Source: Micromonospora echinospora
GTDB lineage: Bacteria > Actinomycetota > Actinomycetes > Mycobacteriales > Micromonosporaceae
Direction of reading: 5' to 3'
NCBI RefSeq assembly: GCF_014203425.1
Contig: NZ_JACHJC010000001.1
Span: forward strand, 4,180,001 to 4,244,000
Length of the DNA: 64,000 nt
Shown here in pieces: positions 61,639 to 64,000 of the stretch (position 1 is the stretch's first letter; each line of letters starts with the position of its first letter). The notes beneath the pieces were generated by a model. It worked only from the letters and a program-made list of their open reading frames with translations. It was not told the origin of the DNA and searched no databases. Both the position numbers and the translations under genes were made by a program.

Positions 61639-62087
61639 CCCCGGCCGGCCTCACCCTCCGGGCGCGGACCGGCGATGAACACCACCCGGAACTTGCCGAT
61701 CTGCACCTCGTCACCGTTGCTCAACGTCGCCGCCTCGACCCGCTCACGATTCACGTACGTGCCGTTCAGGCTGCCCACATCCCGCACCGTGAAAGTCCCA
61801 CCGTCCCGGTGGAACTCCGCGTGCCGACGCGACACCGTCACGTCGTCGAGGAAGATGTCACTGTCCGGGTGCCGCCCACTCGTCGTCACGTCGTGATCCA
61901 ACAGGAACCGGGCGCCCGCGTTCGGACCCCGGCGAACCACCAGCAACGCCATACCCGGCGGCAAAGAACCGGACATCCGGCTCGGCACCACATCGGTGTC
62001 CGGCCCTTCCAGCACTTCGTCGAGCGAACCGAGATTGAGCGTCGAAGTGACGTCGAGCGGGGGGAACTCGTCGTCTGGGCGCGTCAT
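61635..62087 (-). CDS. garA: FHA-domain metabolic inhibitor (OdhI/GarA homologue)
   Basis: A 150-residue FHA protein. The N-terminal tail (DVTSTLNLGSLDEV) contains Thr residues that would be phosphorylated by PknB/PknG-type kinases, and the FHA core is at about residues 48-140 (LLVVRRGPNAGARFLLDHDVTTSGRHPDSDIFLDDVTVSRRHAEFHRDG, with the GSLNGTYVN loop). Unphosphorylated GarA/OdhI inhibits 2-oxoglutarate dehydrogenase and adjusts glutamate metabolism. The phosphosite tail departs from the ETTS motif of mycobacteria, so the target Thr needs testing. Confidence 0.9.
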   Translation of the reverse strand: MTRPDDEFPPLDVTSTLNLGSLDEVLEGPDTDVVPSRMSGSLPPGMALLVVRRGPNAGARFLLDHDVTTSGRHPDSDIFLDDVTVSRRHAEFHRDGGTFTVRDVGSLNGTYVNRERVEAATLSNGDEVQIGKFRVVFIAGPRPEGEAGRG

Positions 62088-62303
62088 GGGACCACCTCAC
62101 GGATCTGTTCGGTCGGCGTCAGGAAATGGCGGGACTGGCCGCCGGGCAACACCACACCCGGCGGCTGGCTCCCCGTGCCCGGGAAGGCGCATTCCGCAAC
62201 GCTCAAACTATTGGTTCTCGGTCGACTGGGCGAGCCTAGCCAGCGCCGAAATGCAGGGCAACCGGACGCGCGGAACCTCGCCGCCGCCCGGAACAGCACG
62301 AAC

Positions 62304-62687
62304 TCAGCTCTCGGTGAGCTCGCGGTACGCATCAGCGGTCAACAACCCCTCGACCGCCGCCGGATCATCCGGAGTGATCTCCACCAACCACCCCGCACCG
62401 TACGGATCCGTGTTGATCACCTCAGGGGTGTCGGCCAACGCCTCGTTGCGCGCCGCCACCGTGCCGCTCAGCGGCGCGTAGATCTCCGACACACTCTTCG
62501 TCGACTCGATCTCGCCCAGCGACTCGCCCGCCGCCACCACCGAACCGGAGTCCGGCAGCTGCACGAACACGATGTCGCCCAGAGCGTCCTGCGCGAAGTG
62601 CGTGATACCGACGCGGACGACACCACCGTCACCACCGACCACCCACTCGTGCTCGGCGGTGTACCGCAGATCCTCAGGAATCACCAA
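62304..62687 (-). CDS. gcvH: Glycine cleavage system H protein
   Basis: A 127-residue lipoyl carrier: EDLRYTAEHEWVVGGDGGVVRVGITHFAQDALGDIVFVQLPDSG, lipoylated Lys64 in ESTKSVSEIYAP and the C-terminal GWLVEITPDDPAAVEGLLTADAY. It shuttles the aminomethyl group from GcvP (52-54.8 kb). No gcvT was found in the window. It is followed on the minus strand by garA after 216 bp with no clear signal apart from a relatively AT-rich stretch near 62205-62225, which may hold the garA promoter. Confidence 0.95.
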   Translation of the reverse strand: MVIPEDLRYTAEHEWVVGGDGGVVRVGITHFAQDALGDIVFVQLPDSGSVVAAGESLGEIESTKSVSEIYAPLSGTVAARNEALADTPEVINTDPYGAGWLVEITPDDPAAVEGLLTADAYRELTES

Positions 62688-62738
62688 CTGCGTCCTTCGT
62701 CATCGGTGCACCGGAGAAACCGGCGCGGCCGCGACCGG

Positions 62739-63668
62739 TCAGGAAACCGGCCGGGCGTGGTCCAGCTTGATCGGCGCGTGCAGCTGCGAAACCTCCACAA
62801 CCTCACGATCCTCGGAGGTCACGTTACCGCCGCCGTCCCGCACCGATGCGACCACCCCGCCAGGAATGTTCAACGCCGTACGCATCGTCGCCGGATCCCC
62901 GATCACCATGATCGTAAACGGACCCGTCAGCCGCCGCCCGTCCACCACCAGAGCACCGTCGGCACCGTCCACGAAATACGTCGATGCGATGATCCGCGCC
63001 GCCGAACCATCAGCGCCCTGGATCTGCATCGCCTCCGCGCCCGCACCCCGCAGCTCCTGCACCGCGTCCAGGATCCGCGTCGACGACACCGCCTTCGCCG
63101 GCCCCGAGAACCGCACCTCCAGCCCCGGACCCACAGCCGGCAACGTACCCGCCAGGATGCCCAGCTCGTCCGCCCGCCGCGTCGCCTCCTCCAACGCCGC
63201 CTGCCGGCCCTGCTCACCCGAGCGCAACTGCCGCTGGCTCTCCTCCAACGCCTCGATGTCCTGACGCAGCCGCCGCTCCCGCGAATCCAGATCCGACGAG
63301 ATCCGCACCAGGTCCTCCTCCCGCGTCGCCGCGAGCGTCGGATCCGTCGACGTCGTCTTCAACTGCACCACGAGCGTGAAACCCAGCAACGCCAGCAGCA
63401 CCGCGATCATCAGACCCGCCGAGGAGAACCGCCGCGCCCGCGACGGCTGCGCCACCGCACCCGGCTCCGGCTCGGACTCCGGCACCGCCTCCCGCTCCGC
63501 GGGATCCTCGTCCGGCGCCGGCTCCGGCTCCACCGGCGCCAACGGGCTCAACTCATCCGGATCGGGCGCGTCCGGGCGCGGATCCGGCTCACCCGCCGGA
63601 CCCGACGGCCGCTCCGGCTCCACCGGACGCGGCCACCCCGTCCCCGTCTCCCTGTGTTCCTCACTCAT
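62739..63668 (-). CDS. DUF881 family membrane protein
   Basis: A 309-residue protein: an acidic, proline-rich cytoplasmic N-terminus (about residues 1-80), one TM helix (about 84-105, SSAGLMIAVLLALLGFTLVV) and an extracytoplasmic coiled coil plus the DUF881 domain (about 160-300, GILAGTLPAVGPGLEVRFSGPAKAVSSTRILDAVQELRGAGAEAMQIQG). DUF881 proteins flank the sbp gene in many actinobacteria and Firmicutes and are tied to septation or envelope functions, without a defined mechanism. ATG 63668 is 10 nt from the small basic protein stop. Confidence 0.88.
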   Translation of the reverse strand: MSEEHRETGTGWPRPVEPERPSGPAGEPDPRPDAPDPDELSPLAPVEPEPAPDEDPAEREAVPESEPEPGAVAQPSRARRFSSAGLMIAVLLALLGFTLVVQLKTTSTDPTLAATREEDLVRISSDLDSRERRLRQDIEALEESQRQLRSGEQGRQAALEEATRRADELGILAGTLPAVGPGLEVRFSGPAKAVSSTRILDAVQELRGAGAEAMQIQGADGSAARIIASTYFVDGADGALVVDGRRLTGPFTIMVIGDPATMRTALNIPGGVVASVRDGGGNVTSEDREVVEVSQLHAPIKLDHARPVS

Positions 63669-63678
63669 CGCCACAAAC

Positions 63679-64000
63679 CTACGCCCGGAACAGGTGCCGA
63701 CGGATCGCCGCCACATTTCCGAAGATGCGCACCCCGAGCACGACCACCACACCCGTGGACAACTGACCACCCACGCCCAACTGGTCACCCAGGTACACGA
63801 TCAGCCCCGCCACCAGCACGTTCGAGATGAACGACACCACGAACTGCTTGTCGTCGAAGATCCGGTCCAGCTTCGCCCGCACCCCACCGAACACCGCGTC
63901 CAACGCGGCCACCACCGCGATCGGCAGATACGGCTGCAACGCCGCCGGCACCGTGGGGTCCAGATACACCCCGAGCACCACACCGGCGAGCAACGCCAGC
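63679..64000 (-). CDS. sbp: Small basic protein Sbp (DUF1290), 5' partial
   Basis: A 3-TM membrane protein whose N-terminal few residues lie beyond the right edge: LALLAGVVLGVYLDPTVPAALQPYLPIAVVAALDAVFGGVRAKLDRIFDDKQFVVSFISNVLVAGLIVYLGDQLGVG. DUF1290 proteins adjoin DUF881 genes near gcvH/garA in actinobacteria. The TTG at 63993 is inside the first helix and is not taken as the start. Confidence 0.87.
   Translation of the reverse strand, partial: LALLAGVVLGVYLDPTVPAALQPYLPIAVVAALDAVFGGVRAKLDRIFDDKQFVVSFISNVLVAGLIVYLGDQLGVGGQLSTGVVVVLGVRIFGNVAAIRRHLFRA

Overview
The window is high-GC actinobacterial DNA, most likely from a Micromonospora-type organism (Micromonosporaceae). The support is GC-saturated third codon positions, frequent GTG/TTG starts, leaderless-looking promoters, the conserved block sbp - DUF881 - gcvH - garA/odhI - ftsR - bifunctional nuclease - merR - gcvP known from other actinomycetes, and dispersed GATCATGAAGTTG-type inverted repeats. 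No rRNA, tRNA, CRISPR array or transposase was found. Most genes look chromosomal and housekeeping or regulatory; the accessory part is mainly 36-44 kb.

Layout. 0-10 kb: a partial NAD(P)-binding protein, a TetR/macrolide-type glycosyltransferase pair with two matching operators, a TetR/14-TM MFS pair, envelope proteins (TIGR04222, GT39-like) and GNAT/DUF2087 genes. 10-20 kb: an Hsp20 gene with a HAIR-like operator, a WYL regulator, an orphan tyrosine recombinase, thymidine kinase, an MFS carrier, GDPD, an HTH/DUF4180 pair and PlsC. 20-31 kb: cydAB under a BlaI-like palindrome, PrxQ, an ECF42/DGPF sigma pair, patatin, SDR, an OFA-type MFS with a 41-residue partner, pdxY and AraC/VOC. 31-36 kb: a short UvrA-like ABC protein and a NarL-type two-component system.

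36.3-41.3 kb holds a class III lanthipeptide locus: a LanKC synthetase, a 34-residue SapB/AmfS-like precursor missed by ordinary ORF calling, a strong terminator and an MFS exporter in place of the usual ABC pair. The two-component system and a protein with a two-cysteine tail lie beside it. At 42.24 kb there is a close match to the actinobacterial dif site, about 530 bp upstream of an intact Xer-like recombinase whose start codon sits in a perfect palindrome. Strand composition flips from C-rich to strongly G-rich about 1 kb further on.

44-52 kb: a ZTP riboswitch with folD, an EEP-family hydrolase, a TSUP permease, deformylase, a MarR/prolyl iminopeptidase pair and PabB. 52-64 kb: gcvP behind a glycine riboswitch, Sir2, a DivIVA-domain protein, a flavohemoglobin-like plus truncated-hemoglobin operon, and the conserved gcvH/garA/ftsR block, which runs off the right edge in the small basic protein gene. 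One-carbon metabolism recurs (gcvP, gcvH, folD, PabB), with both riboswitches reporting on it.
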